A DNA stretch of 64,000 bases from Microlunatus sagamiharensis (GTDB lineage: Bacteria > Actinomycetota > Actinomycetes > Propionibacteriales > Propionibacteriaceae). The position numbers were made by a program, and so were the translations under genes. Position 1 is the stretch's first letter. The number at the start of each line of letters is the position of its first letter. This document shows, one piece after another, positions 12,277 through 21,218 of the stretch. The notes under the pieces were generated by a model. It had not been told where the DNA came from, made no database searches, and saw nothing but the letters and a program-made list of their open reading frames with translations. The stretch is from positions 1,302,001 through 1,366,000 of the forward strand of contig NZ_LT629799.1 of the NCBI RefSeq assembly GCF_900105785.1. The letters run 5' to 3'.

Positions 12277-12290
12277 TTACTCGTGAGTAA
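12277..12290. promoter_or_regulatory. Operator-like palindrome at the fadA promoter
   Basis: TTACTCGTGAGTAA has two 6-base arms around a GT centre. It covers the fadA -10 box and also the stop codon of the upstream RNase D gene. A TetR-type fatty-acid regulator is plausible but no regulator gene is nearby. Confidence 0.6.
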
Positions 12291-13602
12291 CTTGTGGCTC
12301 CGTCAGCGCGTCGAGCAGCAGGTCGACGGTCTGCGCGCGCTGCCACGGTCGGGCACCGGCGGCGGCGAGCGCGGCGTCGACCGACGCGTGGGTCAGCTCC
12401 TCCGGCGGCTTCCAGGCGAGACGGCGGACGTGGTCGGGCGTGAGGAGGTTCTCGACGGGGAGGTCGAGCTCCTCGGCCCGGGCGGCGAGCGCCTCGCGGG
12501 CCCGGGAGAGCCGGCTCGCGGCCTCCGGGTTCTTGGACGCCCAGACCCGCGTCTGCGGCGGGCCCTCGGCGGCGAGGTGCAGGGCGGGCAGCTCGGTGTC
12601 CGGCGTCTGCTCGACCGCGGCGATGGCGGCGAGCCAGTCGGACTCGTGGCGCTTGGCCTGGCGGCGGGCGAAGGCCGGCACCCGGCGCAGGGCGTCGCGC
12701 CCGGGCGCGGCGACGACGGCGACCTCGGCGATGGCGGCGTCGGGCAGGATCCGCCCGGGCGCCCGGTCCAGCTGCCGCGCGATCGCGTCGCGGGCGTTCC
12801 AGAGCCCGGCGACCAGGCCGAGCCCGCGCCGGGTCCGCACGCGGTGGATGCCGGAGGTGCGCCGCCACGGGTCCGTGCGCCGCTTGGGTGCCGCACCGGC
12901 CCCGGCGACCAGCGCCGCGAACTCCTCCTCGGCCCAGGCCCGCTTGCCCTGCTCGTCGAGCTGGGCGGCGAGCGCGTCGCGGAGCTCGACCAGCAGCTCG
13001 ACGTCCAGCGCGGCGTAGGTCAGCCAGTCGGTGGGCAGCGGCCGCGTCGACCAGTCGGCGGCCGAGTGCTCCTTGAGCAGCCGAACCCCGAAGGTCTGCT
13101 CGACCATGGTGCCGAGCGCGACGCGGGGGTAGCCGAGCAGCCGGGCGGCGAGCTCGGTGTCGAAGATCCGCGTCGGCAGCAGGCCGACCTCGAAGAGGCA
13201 GGGCAGGTCCTGGCTGGCGGCGTGCACGACCCACTCGGCGTCGACGATGGCGCGACGCAGCTCGGACAGGTCGGCGGCGACGAAGGTGCCGTCGTCGTCG
13301 GTGTGGCCGAAGGCGATGGGGTCGATCAGGTGCGTCCCCGAACCCTTCCGGCGCAGCTGCAGCAGGTAGGCGCGTTGGCTGTAGCGGAAGCCGTGCGCGC
13401 GCTCCGCGTCGACGGCGACCGGCCCGGTCCCGGCGGCCAGCGCCTCGATCGTGCGCAGCAGCGCCTCGGGCGTCGTGACGACGTCGGGGACCCCGTCGGC
13501 GGGCTGGGTCAGCAGCGGGACCCCAGGGGCCTCCGCGGCCTCCTCCGAGGTCTCGGCGGGCGCGGGCGAGCGCGTGGGCTCGGGAGGTGGTGCGGCGGTC
13601 AA
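12277..13602 (-). CDS. rnd: Ribonuclease D family exonuclease with HRDC domain
   Basis: A 3'-5' RNA exonuclease of the DEDD superfamily. In 441 residues, the first acidic motif is VAVDAERA, followed by ASQDLPCLF and the DWLTYAALDVELL motif; the C-terminal half carries HRDC-type helices. TTG 13602 was chosen because TTGA overlaps the DUF3000 stop and GGAG lies just upstream; a GTG at 13692 is a weaker alternative. The N-terminal 40 residues are Pro/Ala/Glu-rich and look disordered. The pair DUF3000-RNase D is a common actinobacterial neighbourhood. Confidence 0.93.
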   Translation of the reverse strand: MTAAPPPEPTRSPAPAETSEEAAEAPGVPLLTQPADGVPDVVTTPEALLRTIEALAAGTGPVAVDAERAHGFRYSQRAYLLQLRRKGSGTHLIDPIAFGHTDDDGTFVAADLSELRRAIVDAEWVVHAASQDLPCLFEVGLLPTRIFDTELAARLLGYPRVALGTMVEQTFGVRLLKEHSAADWSTRPLPTDWLTYAALDVELLVELRDALAAQLDEQGKRAWAEEEFAALVAGAGAAPKRRTDPWRRTSGIHRVRTRRGLGLVAGLWNARDAIARQLDRAPGRILPDAAIAEVAVVAAPGRDALRRVPAFARRQAKRHESDWLAAIAAVEQTPDTELPALHLAAEGPPQTRVWASKNPEAASRLSRAREALAARAEELDLPVENLLTPDHVRRLAWKPPEELTHASVDAALAAAGARPWQRAQTVDLLLDALTEPQVTHE

Positions 13603-14210
13603 CGTCTCCGGGTGCTTCGGCTCGGCGTGCCCCGCCGGGGTGGCATGGCCACCACACCTGCGGGCAGCGGGGGGAGGCCCGCCGTCGTACACAGTAGTTC
13701 CGCCCAGGCGGCCAGGTGCGCGTCGAGGCCGAGCCCGTCGTCGAGCACGGCGGTCCAGGACGCGCGGACCTCGACCTCGGCGCGCGGCTCGTTCTCCGCC
13801 ATGCCCCCGAACGACTCGCTGGCCACCGAGGTGACCGTGCCGCTCGGCGCCGTGTACGCGGCCCCGTGGGCCTCGAGGGCGTCGAGCAGCCACGACCAGC
13901 CGACGCGCGCGAGCAGCGGGTCGGTGACCATCTCGGGGTCGACGTCGGCGCGGGCGAAGGTGACGCAGCGGAAGGTCCCCTGCCACGCGTCGTTGCCCGC
14001 GGGGTCGTGCAGCAGCACCAGGCGGCCGTTGCCCACCTCGTCGTCGCCCACGACCACGTCGGCGGTGACGGCGGCGGAGAAGGGCGCGATGCGCTGCGGG
14101 GCCGGGATGTCCTCCACGGCGAGCTCGGGTCTCCAGGTCGCCGTCGCCAGCGCGTCCAGGGCTCGCCGGAACTCCGCGGGGGCGGGGACGGCATCGGTGC
14201 GCGCGGCCAC
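13599..14210 (-). CDS. DUF3000 family protein
   Basis: A 203-residue protein matching the actinobacterial DUF3000 family (ALATATWRPELAVEDIPAPQRIAP near the N-terminus, WLLDALEAHGA in the middle). The function is unknown. It has no signal peptide or membrane segment. GTG 14210 is the likely start; a GTG eight codons upstream is possible. It overlaps the RNase D start by four bases (TTGA) and is divergent from hemE. Confidence 0.85.
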   Translation of the reverse strand: MAARTDAVPAPAEFRRALDALATATWRPELAVEDIPAPQRIAPFSAAVTADVVVGDDEVGNGRLVLLHDPAGNDAWQGTFRCVTFARADVDPEMVTDPLLARVGWSWLLDALEAHGAAYTAPSGTVTSVASESFGGMAENEPRAEVEVRASWTAVLDDGLGLDAHLAAWAELLCTTAGLPPLPAGVVAMPPRRGTPSRSTRRR

Positions 14211-14294
14211 CGGCTGAGCGTACGGGCGCACGCGCGGTGAGCCCGGTCGGACGCGCCGGGACCCGGGCCCCGTGCGGCGTGGAAGGATCGTGGG

Positions 14295-15347
14295 GTGCTC
14301 GACGCCTCCTCGACCCTGCTCGTCCGGGCCTGCCGGAGGGAGCAGGGCGACGGCCTGCCCGTGTGGTTCATGCGCCAGGCGGGCCGGTCGCTGCCGGAGT
14401 ACAAGCGGGTGCGCGAGGGCATCGCGATGCTCGACAGCTGCGCGCGTCCCGACCTCGTCACCGAGATCACCCTGCAGCCGGTGCGCCGCTACGGCGTCGA
14501 CGCGGCGATCTTCTACTCCGACATCATGGTCCCGCTCAAGGCGGCCGGGGTCGACCTCGACATCGTGCCCGGCCGCGGTCCCGTCGTCGCCGAGCCGGTG
14601 CGCGACCGGGCCGGCCTCGACCGGCTCGTGCCCCCCGAGCCGGGAGACCTGTCCTTCGTCACCGAGGCCGTGCGGCTGCTGGTCGCCGAGCTGGGGGAGA
14701 CGCCGCTCATCGGCTTCGCCGGCGCCCCCTTCACCCTGGCCAGCTACCTCGTCGAGGGCGGGCCGAGCAAGGACTACGCGCGGACCAAGGCGCTGATGGT
14801 CGGCGACCCCGGGCTGTGGCACGACCTCTGCACGCGCCTGGCGGGGCTCTCCGCGCACTTCCTGCGCACGCAGGTGGACGCGGGCGCCTCCGCGGTGCAG
14901 CTCTTCGACTCCTGGGCCGGCAGCCTGTCGGCCGCCGACTACGAGCGCCAGGCCCAGCCCCACTCGGCCGGCGTGCTGGCCGGCGTCGCCGACGTCCCGC
15001 GCATCCACTTCGGTGTCGGGACCGGCGAGCTGCTGACCCGGATGGGCGCGGCGGGGGCCGACGTCGTCGGCGTCGACTGGCGGATCCCGCTCGCCGAGGC
15101 GAGCGCGCGGATCGGGCCGGCGTACGCGGTGCAGGGCAACCTCGACCCCGCGCTGCTCGGGGCGCCGTGGCCGGTGCTCGCCGAGCGGGTGCGCGAGGTC
15201 GTCCGCTCCGGCGCGCAGGCCCCGGGCCACGTCTTCAACCTCGGCCACGGCGTCCCGCCGGACACCGACCCCGGCGTCCTCGGCCGGGTCGTCGACCTGG
15301 TGCACGCGGAGGGCCCGGCGCTGCGTGCGGAGGCCCGCGCGGCGTGA
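14295..15347 (+). CDS. hemE: Uroporphyrinogen decarboxylase
   Basis: It decarboxylates uroporphyrinogen III to coproporphyrinogen III. The 350-residue protein carries the N-terminal signature [15 protein letters not shown], the [16 protein letters not shown] loop, and the C-terminal GNLDPALL and [13 protein letters not shown] motifs. AAGGAT at 14283-14288 ends six bases before GTG 14295, which suggests a leaderless message. The gene heads a haem cluster with cgoX and chdC on the same strand. Confidence 0.97.
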   Translation: MLDASSTLLVRACRREQGDGLPVWFMRQAGRSLPEYKRVREGIAMLDSCARPDLVTEITLQPVRRYGVDAAIFYSDIMVPLKAAGVDLDIVPGRGPVVAEPVRDRAGLDRLVPPEPGDLSFVTEAVRLLVAELGETPLIGFAGAPFTLASYLVEGGPSKDYARTKALMVGDPGLWHDLCTRLAGLSAHFLRTQVDAGASAVQLFDSWAGSLSAADYERQAQPHSAGVLAGVADVPRIHFGVGTGELLTRMGAAGADVVGVDWRIPLAEASARIGPAYAVQGNLDPALLGAPWPVLAERVREVVRSGAQAPGHVFNLGHGVPPDTDPGVLGRVVDLVHAEGPALRAEARAA

Positions 15348-15365
15348 GGTCGAGATGAGGTGGGC

Positions 15366-16799
15366 GTGAGAGCCCTGGTCGTCGGCGGCGGCATCAGCGG
15401 CCTGGCGGCCGCGCTCAGGCTGCGCGACGAGGGCCTCGAGGTCACGGTGCTCGACGCCGGCACCCGGTGGGGCGGCAAGCTCGCCCCGGTCCGGCTCGGC
15501 GACCTCGTCCTCGACGGCGGCGTGGAGTCGATGCTCGCCCGCCGGCCCGAGGCGGTCGGCCTCGCCGACGAGGTGGGCCTCGGCGACCGCCGCACCACGC
15601 CCACCCAGGCCTCGCCCCGCGTCCTCGTCGGGGGCACGCCGCGCCGGCTGCCGCCGTCGTTGCAGGGTGTCCCCACCGATCCGGCGGCCCTGCGCCCGCT
15701 GCTCACCCCAACGGGGGCCGCGTACGCCGAGGGCGAGCCCGACCGCCCCGCGCCGCCGCTGCCCGGCGACGTGGCCATCGGCGCGTACGTCGAGGAGCGC
15801 TTCGGCGCGGAGGTGACCGACCGGCTCCTCGAGCCGCTGCTGGGCGGGGTGTACGCCGGCCGCTCCCGCTCGCTGTCCTTCGAGGCCGTCGCACCCGCGC
15901 TGTTCGAGGCCGCGCGGACGGGAGGTTCGCTGGCCGCGCACGCCCGCGCCTCGCTGCGCCCGGGCGCCGGTCCGGTGTTCGCGGGCCTCGTCGGAGGGGT
16001 GCACGGGCTCGCGGACGCGCTGATCGGCCGCCTGGAGGAGCGCGGCGTCGACCTACGGCTGCGGACCACGGTCACGGCACTGCGCCGCGAGCGCGCCGGC
16101 CTGATCGCGACCGTCGCCACGGCCGCCGGGGAGGACGGCTCGACGGAGCTCCGGGCCGACGTGGTGGTGCTCGCCGCGCCGGCGCCCGCGGCGGCCCGGC
16201 TGCTCGCCGGCGTGCTGCCGAGCGCCGGTCCGCTGGACGCGCTCGGCGACGTCCCGTACGCCTCCGTCGCGGTTCTCAGCCTCGCCGTCCGCGGCCTGGC
16301 GCCCACCGACTCCGGGCTGCTCGTCCCGCCCGGCGAGCTGCCGACCGTCAAGGCGCTGACCTACTCCTCGACCAAGTGGGGCTGGGTCGGCGAGGCCGCC
16401 CGGTCGGCGTACGGCGACGACGTCGCGGTGCTCCGGGTCAGCGTCGGTCGGGCGGGGGAGGCGGGTGTGCTGCAGGTCGACGACGCCACGCTCGTACGCC
16501 GCAGCCTGGCCGAGGTCTCGACGCTGCCCGGCTGGGAGGACGCCACGCTCCTCGACGCCACGGTCACCCGCTGGGGCGGCGGCCTGCCGCAGTACGGGCT
16601 CGACCACCTCGGTCTCGTGGGGCGCCTGCGCACGGAGCTCGAGGCGGTGCCCGGCGTCGCGGTGGCGGGGGCCTACCTCGACGGCGTCGGACTCCCGGCC
16701 TGCGTCGCGTCCGCCGACGCCGCCGTGGCGAAGGTCCTCGTGGACCTCGGTGGCAGGATCGATGTCCGCACGAGCCAGGAACCGGCAGGAGAACGATGA
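15366..16799 (+). CDS. cgoX: Coproporphyrinogen III / protoporphyrinogen oxidase
   Basis: A FAD enzyme that oxidises coproporphyrinogen III to coproporphyrin III in the coproporphyrin-dependent haem pathway. It begins ALVVGGGISGLAAALRLRDEG, the dinucleotide-binding motif, and contains LDGGVESML and YLDGVGLPACVASA near the C-terminus. GTG 15366 is preceded by GAGGTGG; GTG 15360 is the other option. The presence of chdC immediately downstream (ATGA overlap) favours the coproporphyrin branch over classical HemG/HemY usage. Length is about 477 residues, normal for the family. Confidence 0.94.
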   Translation: MRALVVGGGISGLAAALRLRDEGLEVTVLDAGTRWGGKLAPVRLGDLVLDGGVESMLARRPEAVGLADEVGLGDRRTTPTQASPRVLVGGTPRRLPPSLQGVPTDPAALRPLLTPTGAAYAEGEPDRPAPPLPGDVAIGAYVEERFGAEVTDRLLEPLLGGVYAGRSRSLSFEAVAPALFEAARTGGSLAAHARASLRPGAGPVFAGLVGGVHGLADALIGRLEERGVDLRLRTTVTALRRERAGLIATVATAAGEDGSTELRADVVVLAAPAPAAARLLAGVLPSAGPLDALGDVPYASVAVLSLAVRGLAPTDSGLLVPPGELPTVKALTYSSTKWGWVGEAARSAYGDDVAVLRVSVGRAGEAGVLQVDDATLVRRSLAEVSTLPGWEDATLLDATVTRWGGGLPQYGLDHLGLVGRLRTELEAVPGVAVAGAYLDGVGLPACVASADAAVAKVLVDLGGRIDVRTSQEPAGER

Positions 16800-17494
16800 A
16801 GGCCCGCGAGATCAACAACACCATCCGCTACACGATGTGGTCGGTGTTCAAGGCGACGCGTCCGGTGGAGGACGCGGCCGAGCAGGTCGCCGACAGCGCG
16901 CTGCGCGCGATCGAGCGCGGGACCCGTGGCCCCGACCACCAGCACAACGAGGACTTCGAGATCCGCGGCTGGTACGACGTCTCCGGCCTGCGCGCCGACG
17001 CCGACCTGATGGTGTGGTGGCACGCGCCGAGCTCGGACACGCTGCAGGACGCCTACCACGCGCTGCGCCGCTCCGACCTGGGCCGCGGGCTGGAGCCGGT
17101 CTGGTCGCAGCTCGCGCTGCACCGCCCGGCCGAGTTCAACAAGGGCCACGTGCCCGCCTTCATGGCCGACGAGGACCCGAAGGCGTACCTGTGCGTCTAC
17201 CCCTTCGTGCGCTCGCTCGAGTGGTACCTCCTGCCCGAGGAGGACCGGCGCCGGATGCTCACCGAGCACGGCATGCTCGCCCGGCCCTACCCCGACGTGC
17301 GGGCCAACACGGTCAGCTCGTTCGCGCTCGGCGACTACGAGTGGATGCTCGCCTTCGAGGCCGACGAGCTCTACCGCATCGTCGACCTGATGCGCGCGCT
17401 GCGCTCGGCGGAGGCCCGCCGGCACACCCGCGAGGAGGTCCCGTTCTACACCGGGCGCCGCCTCGAGCTCGCGGAGATCGTCGCGCGCTGGTGA
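16796..17494 (+). CDS. chdC: Coproheme decarboxylase (HemQ)
   Basis: It converts coproheme to haem b using peroxide. A 232-residue chlorite-dismutase-fold protein with NNTIRYTMWSVFK at the N-terminus, FNKGHVPAFMADEDPKAYLCVYPFVRS in the coproheme pocket (the Tyr is in place), and the ARPYPDVRANTVSSF loop. The start overlaps the cgoX stop as ATGA, with GCAGGAG upstream. A terminator follows the gene. This is strong evidence that the organism makes haem by the coproporphyrin route. Confidence 0.96.
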   Translation: MKAREINNTIRYTMWSVFKATRPVEDAAEQVADSALRAIERGTRGPDHQHNEDFEIRGWYDVSGLRADADLMVWWHAPSSDTLQDAYHALRRSDLGRGLEPVWSQLALHRPAEFNKGHVPAFMADEDPKAYLCVYPFVRSLEWYLLPEEDRRRMLTEHGMLARPYPDVRANTVSSFALGDYEWMLAFEADELYRIVDLMRALRSAEARRHTREEVPFYTGRRLELAEIVARW

Positions 17495-17501
17495 CGCAGG
17501 A

Positions 17502-17534
17502 CGCCCCCTGATCCTTCGACAGGACCAGGGGGCG
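17502..17534. terminator. Terminator between chdC and msrB
   Basis: CGCCCCCTG pairs with CAGGGGGCG; after one mismatch the stem continues TCCT/AGGA around a TCGAC loop. The top strand (CCTTCGACAGGACCAGGG) resembles the REP-like palindrome found elsewhere in the window. Confidence 0.8.
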
Positions 17535-17556
17535 TTCGTCGTGCCGAGGTGCTGGG

Positions 17557-17988
17557 TCAGCCCTGCTTGGGCTGCAGCGTCAGGCTGATCGAGTTGATGC
17601 AGTAGCGCTGGCCCGTCGGGGTGCCGTAGCCGTCGGGGAAGACGTGCCCGAGGTGGGAGTCGCAGGTCGCGCAACGGACCTCGACCCGGCGCATGAAGTG
17701 GCTGTTGTCCTCGATGTAGCGGACGCGCTCCTCGGCCAGCGGCGCGAAGAAGGACGGCCAGCCGCAGTGGCTGTCGAACTTGGTCTCGCTGCGGAAGAGC
17801 TCGGTGCCGCAGGCGCGGCAGTGGTAGACGCCCTCGGTCTTGGTGTCGGTGTACTCACCGGTGAAGGCCCGCTCGGTCCCCGCCTCGCGGAGCACGTGGT
17901 ACTCGGCCCGGCTGAGCTGGGCGCGCCACTCGTCCTCGGACTTGACGACCTTGCCGACGGTGGCTGCGGGATTCTCGAGATCGCTCAC
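17557..17988 (-). CDS. msrB: Peptide-methionine (R)-S-oxide reductase
   Basis: It repairs oxidised methionine (R-sulfoxide). The 143-residue protein has two zinc CxxC pairs (CRACG and CATC), the HCGWPSFF motif, and the catalytic Cys in [12 protein letters not shown] 17988 has GGAGAAG six bases upstream; an in-frame ATG ten codons earlier is less well placed. It is divergent from the LigD-type polymerase gene. Confidence 0.96.
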   Translation of the reverse strand: MSDLENPAATVGKVVKSEDEWRAQLSRAEYHVLREAGTERAFTGEYTDTKTEGVYHCRACGTELFRSETKFDSHCGWPSFFAPLAEERVRYIEDNSHFMRRVEVRCATCDSHLGHVFPDGYGTPTGQRYCINSISLTLQPKQG

Positions 17989-18091
17989 GACGTCTTCTCC
18001 TTGCTCGCGGGTGTTCATCCTGCTCCAACTCACGGTGGGCGGGCGGTGTTCCCCTCCGCGTGTGCGGGTCGACATCCCTATGCTGCGGGCC

Positions 18092-19201
18092 ATGGCCACG
18101 CCCGCGATCGAGCTGGAGGTGGGGGAGCGCACCGTCCGCGTCACCAGCCCGGACAAGCTCTACTTCCCCGAGGTCGGGCTGACGAAGCTCGACGTGGTCC
18201 GCTACGTCCTCGCCGTCGGCGACGGGATCCTCGCCGCGCTGCGGGACCGGCCGGTGACGATGGAGCGCTGGCCCGGCGGCTACCGGCCCGACATCGAGCT
18301 GAGCACGCGCGGAGGCAAGCCGCCGGCCGGCGGCTACGACGCCTTCTACCAGAAGCGGGCCCCGAGCCGGGGCATGCCGGAGTGGGTGGAGACCTGCACG
18401 GTGACCTTCCCGTCCGGGCGCACCGCGGACGAGGTCTGCGCCACCGAGCTCGCCACGATCGCCTGGATGGCCAACCTCGGCACCCTGCGCTACCACCCCT
18501 GGCCGGTCACACGGGCGGCCCCGGACCTGGTCGACCAGCTGCGCATCGACCTCGACCCGCAGCCCGGGACCGGGTTCGCGGAGGCGGCGGCGGCCGCCGT
18601 CGTGCTGCGCGAGGTGCTGGCCGAGGCCGGGCTGCACGGGTTCGCCAAGACCAGCGGCGGGCGCGGCGTGCACGTCTTCGTGCCCGTCGAGCCGACGTAC
18701 GGCTTCGTCGAGGCGCGGCACGCCGTCATCGCCCTCGGCCGCGAGCTGGCCCGCCGGATGCCCGAGCAGGTCACCGTGAGCTGGTGGAAGGAGGAGCGCG
18801 GCGAGCGGGTCTTCGTCGACTACAACCAGATGGCCCGCGACCGGACGATCGCGTCGGCGTACTCGATCCGCCCGACCGTCGACGCACGCGTGTCCGCGCC
18901 GCTGAGCTGGGAGGAGCTCGCCGACGCGTCCCCCGAGGACTTCACCGTGAGCTCGATGCCGGCGCGGTTCGCCGAGGTCGGCGACGCCTGGGCCCCGTTC
19001 TACGCCGAGCCGCCGGGCACCCTCGACGCCGCGCTGGAGATGTACGAGCGCGACGTCGCGACGATGGGCACTGGGCGCTACGGCGGGGCCGAGATGCCGT
19101 ACCCGCCGGACTACCCGAAGATGCCCGGCGAGCCGGCGCGGGTGCAGCCCAGCCGCATGACCGCCGAGACCCGGGAGAGCGAGGGTTTGGACCAGGGGTG
19201 A
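18092..19201 (+). CDS. LigD-type DNA polymerase/primase domain protein
   Basis: A 369-residue stand-alone archaeo-eukaryotic primase-type polymerase, as found in the polymerase domain of bacterial LigD for non-homologous end joining. Metal ligands are Asp153 and Asp155 (RIDLDPQPG), the nucleotide-binding motif [11 protein letters not shown] follows near residue 190, and the third acidic motif is [17 protein letters not shown] at 18079-18084 places the start site at or next to ATG 18092, so it may be leaderless. No ligase domain or Ku gene lies in the window, so partners must be elsewhere. Confidence 0.93.
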   Translation: MATPAIELEVGERTVRVTSPDKLYFPEVGLTKLDVVRYVLAVGDGILAALRDRPVTMERWPGGYRPDIELSTRGGKPPAGGYDAFYQKRAPSRGMPEWVETCTVTFPSGRTADEVCATELATIAWMANLGTLRYHPWPVTRAAPDLVDQLRIDLDPQPGTGFAEAAAAAVVLREVLAEAGLHGFAKTSGGRGVHVFVPVEPTYGFVEARHAVIALGRELARRMPEQVTVSWWKEERGERVFVDYNQMARDRTIASAYSIRPTVDARVSAPLSWEELADASPEDFTVSSMPARFAEVGDAWAPFYAEPPGTLDAALEMYERDVATMGTGRYGGAEMPYPPDYPKMPGEPARVQPSRMTAETRESEGLDQG

Positions 19202-19237
19202 CCGCGGGCTCGTCCGCCCGAGCCCGACCATGGCTGC

Positions 19238-19525
19238 ATGAGCACCGCTGTGACCTTCGCCTTCGTCGGGCCCGCCGCCTTCGTCCGCCTGCTGGCGCTG
19301 CGCCTGCGGGAGGAGGGGCTGGTGCCCGGCTACGAGCCGCCGGGTGAGCTCGCGGTCGACGCGGGGTCGCTCCAGGTCGTCCGCGTCGACTTCGAGGTCG
19401 CCACGGCCGGCGTCGGTACCGACCGGGTGGTGCAGGTCGTCCGTCAGCTCGCCGCGCGCTACCAGGGGCGGTTCGACGTCCAGGACCTGCGGGAGCACCG
19501 GGACGAGGACGTCGGCCAGGAGTAG
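19238..19525 (+). CDS. Small hypothetical protein
   Basis: A 95-residue protein (MSTAVTFAFVGPAAFVRLLALRLREEG...) with no recognisable domain. The pattern FVRLLALRLREEG followed by VVRVDFEVATAGVG could be a small alpha/beta fold. Codon position GC bias fits a real gene. It stands alone on the plus strand between the polymerase and the antiporter. I do not recognise it. Confidence 0.6.
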   Translation: MSTAVTFAFVGPAAFVRLLALRLREEGLVPGYEPPGELAVDAGSLQVVRVDFEVATAGVGTDRVVQVVRQLAARYQGRFDVQDLREHRDEDVGQE

Positions 19526-19632
19526 GAGTGCCCGGGGCGGGGGCCTGACCTGGTCCGCGCGGGCGGCCGTCGACGCGGTCCCCCTCCTGCGCGAGACTGC
19601 GGCGCGACGAACTTCCGGGGAGGATGCCGCGC

Positions 19633-21210
19633 GTGCTGGGTCTCGAGATGGTCGTGGTGCTGGGGGTGGCGCTCCTGACGGGCGGCCTGCTGGCCGGACG
19701 GTTCCCGATCGCGCCCGCGCTGGTGCTCGTCCTCGCGGGCGTGCTGATCGGCTTCGTGCCCGGGCTGGGGGAGGTGCAGCTGCCGCCGGAGGTCGTGCTG
19801 CTGCTCTTCCTGCCCGCGCTCCTCTACTGGGAGAGCCTCACGACGTCGCTCCGCGAGATCCGCAGCAACCTGCGCGTGGTGGTGCTCGCGAGCACCGGGC
19901 TCGTGGTGGCCACGGCCGGCGCGGTCGCGACGGTGGCCCACCTGCTCGGCCTGCCCTGGGGCCCGGCCTGGGTGCTCGGCGGCGCCATCGCCCCCACGGA
20001 CGCGACCGCGGTGGGCGTGCTCGCCCGCGCCCTGCCGCGACGGACGGTTACCGTCCTGCGCGCGGAGAGCCTGGTCAACGACGGCACGGCCCTGGTCATC
20101 TACGGGCTGGCCGTCGGCGTGACCGTGGGCACCGAGCACCTCACGGCGCTGCACGTCACGTGGCTGCTGGTCCTCTCCTACGTCGGTGGTGCGCTGGCCG
20201 GGGTGCTGGTCGGCCTGGTCTCCTGGCAGCTGCGGCGGCGCCTGGACGACCCGGTGCTGGAGAACATCGCGATCATGGTCACACCCTTCGCCGCCTTCCT
20301 GCTCGCCGAGTCGGTCCACGCGTCGGGCGTGCTGGCCGTCGTCGTCTGCGGGCTGCTGATGAGCCAGCTCGCCCCCCGGGTGACGGGCGCCGTCACCCGG
20401 CAGCAGACGACCGCCTTCTGGGCGCTCGCCACGACCGTCCTCAGCAGCGTCCTGTTCGTCCTGGTCGGGCAGGAGGCGCACGCGGCGGTGCGGACGCTGC
20501 CGCGCTCCGCAGCCGGCACGGCCGTCGTGTTCGTGCTCGCGGTGACCGCGGTGGTGATCGCGACGCGCTGGGCCTGGCTCTACACGACCCCCTACCTCAT
20601 CCGCCTGGTCGACCGGCGCCCGTCGCAGCGGGCGCGCCGGGTCGGCGCCCGCCAGCGCACCGTCAACGCCGCGACGGGGTTCCGGGGAGCGGTGTCGCTG
20701 GCCGCCGCCCTGGCCGTCCCTCACCAGCTGGACGACGGCTCGCCGTTCCCCGGCCGCGACCTGATCGTCGTGGTGACGAGCGGCGTCATCGTGCTGACCC
20801 TGCTCCAGGCGCTCGCGCTGCCGGCCGTGGTGCGCTTCGCCCGGCTCGCGCCGGACAGCTCCGTGGCCGAGGAGCGTCACCTCGCCGAGGTGCGCACGAC
20901 CGAGGCGGCGTACGAGGCCGTGACCGAGACCGCGGCCGAGCTGGGCACCGACCAGCCCGTGGTCGACCGGGTCCGTCACGAGATCGACAAGCAGCGCCGG
21001 CTCCTCGCCGCCGACGGCGCCGCGGAGGACCCGGTCGTCCGCCACGACGACCAGTACACGGCGCTCCGGCTCGCGCTGGTCGCGCGCAAGCGCAGCGCAC
21101 TGCTGCAGCTGCGCGACGACCGCTCCATCGACGACATCGTGCTGCGCCAGGTCCTCGACCGGATCGACCTGGAGGAGGTCCGCCTCCTGCGCGCGGCGCC
21201 GGCCGAGTAG
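19633..21210 (+). CDS. Na+/H+ antiporter, CPA1/NhaP type
   Basis: A membrane exchanger of about 525 residues with 12 or so hydrophobic segments. The ion-binding region GGAIAPTDATAV and AESLVNDGTALV match the CPA1 family (Asp in PTD, Asn-Asp in ESLVND). A soluble, charged C-terminal tail of about 120 residues follows the last membrane segment. GTG 19633 has GGGGAGG nine bases upstream and a GAGGAT hexamer; the in-frame ATG 19624 overlaps that motif and is the alternative. It is convergent with the amidohydrolase, eight bases apart. Confidence 0.93.
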   Translation: MLGLEMVVVLGVALLTGGLLAGRFPIAPALVLVLAGVLIGFVPGLGEVQLPPEVVLLLFLPALLYWESLTTSLREIRSNLRVVVLASTGLVVATAGAVATVAHLLGLPWGPAWVLGGAIAPTDATAVGVLARALPRRTVTVLRAESLVNDGTALVIYGLAVGVTVGTEHLTALHVTWLLVLSYVGGALAGVLVGLVSWQLRRRLDDPVLENIAIMVTPFAAFLLAESVHASGVLAVVVCGLLMSQLAPRVTGAVTRQQTTAFWALATTVLSSVLFVLVGQEAHAAVRTLPRSAAGTAVVFVLAVTAVVIATRWAWLYTTPYLIRLVDRRPSQRARRVGARQRTVNAATGFRGAVSLAAALAVPHQLDDGSPFPGRDLIVVVTSGVIVLTLLQALALPAVVRFARLAPDSSVAEERHLAEVRTTEAAYEAVTETAAELGTDQPVVDRVRHEIDKQRRLLAADGAAEDPVVRHDDQYTALRLALVARKRSALLQLRDDRSIDDIVLRQVLDRIDLEEVRLLRAAPAE

Positions 21211-21218
21211 CGGTCGTC

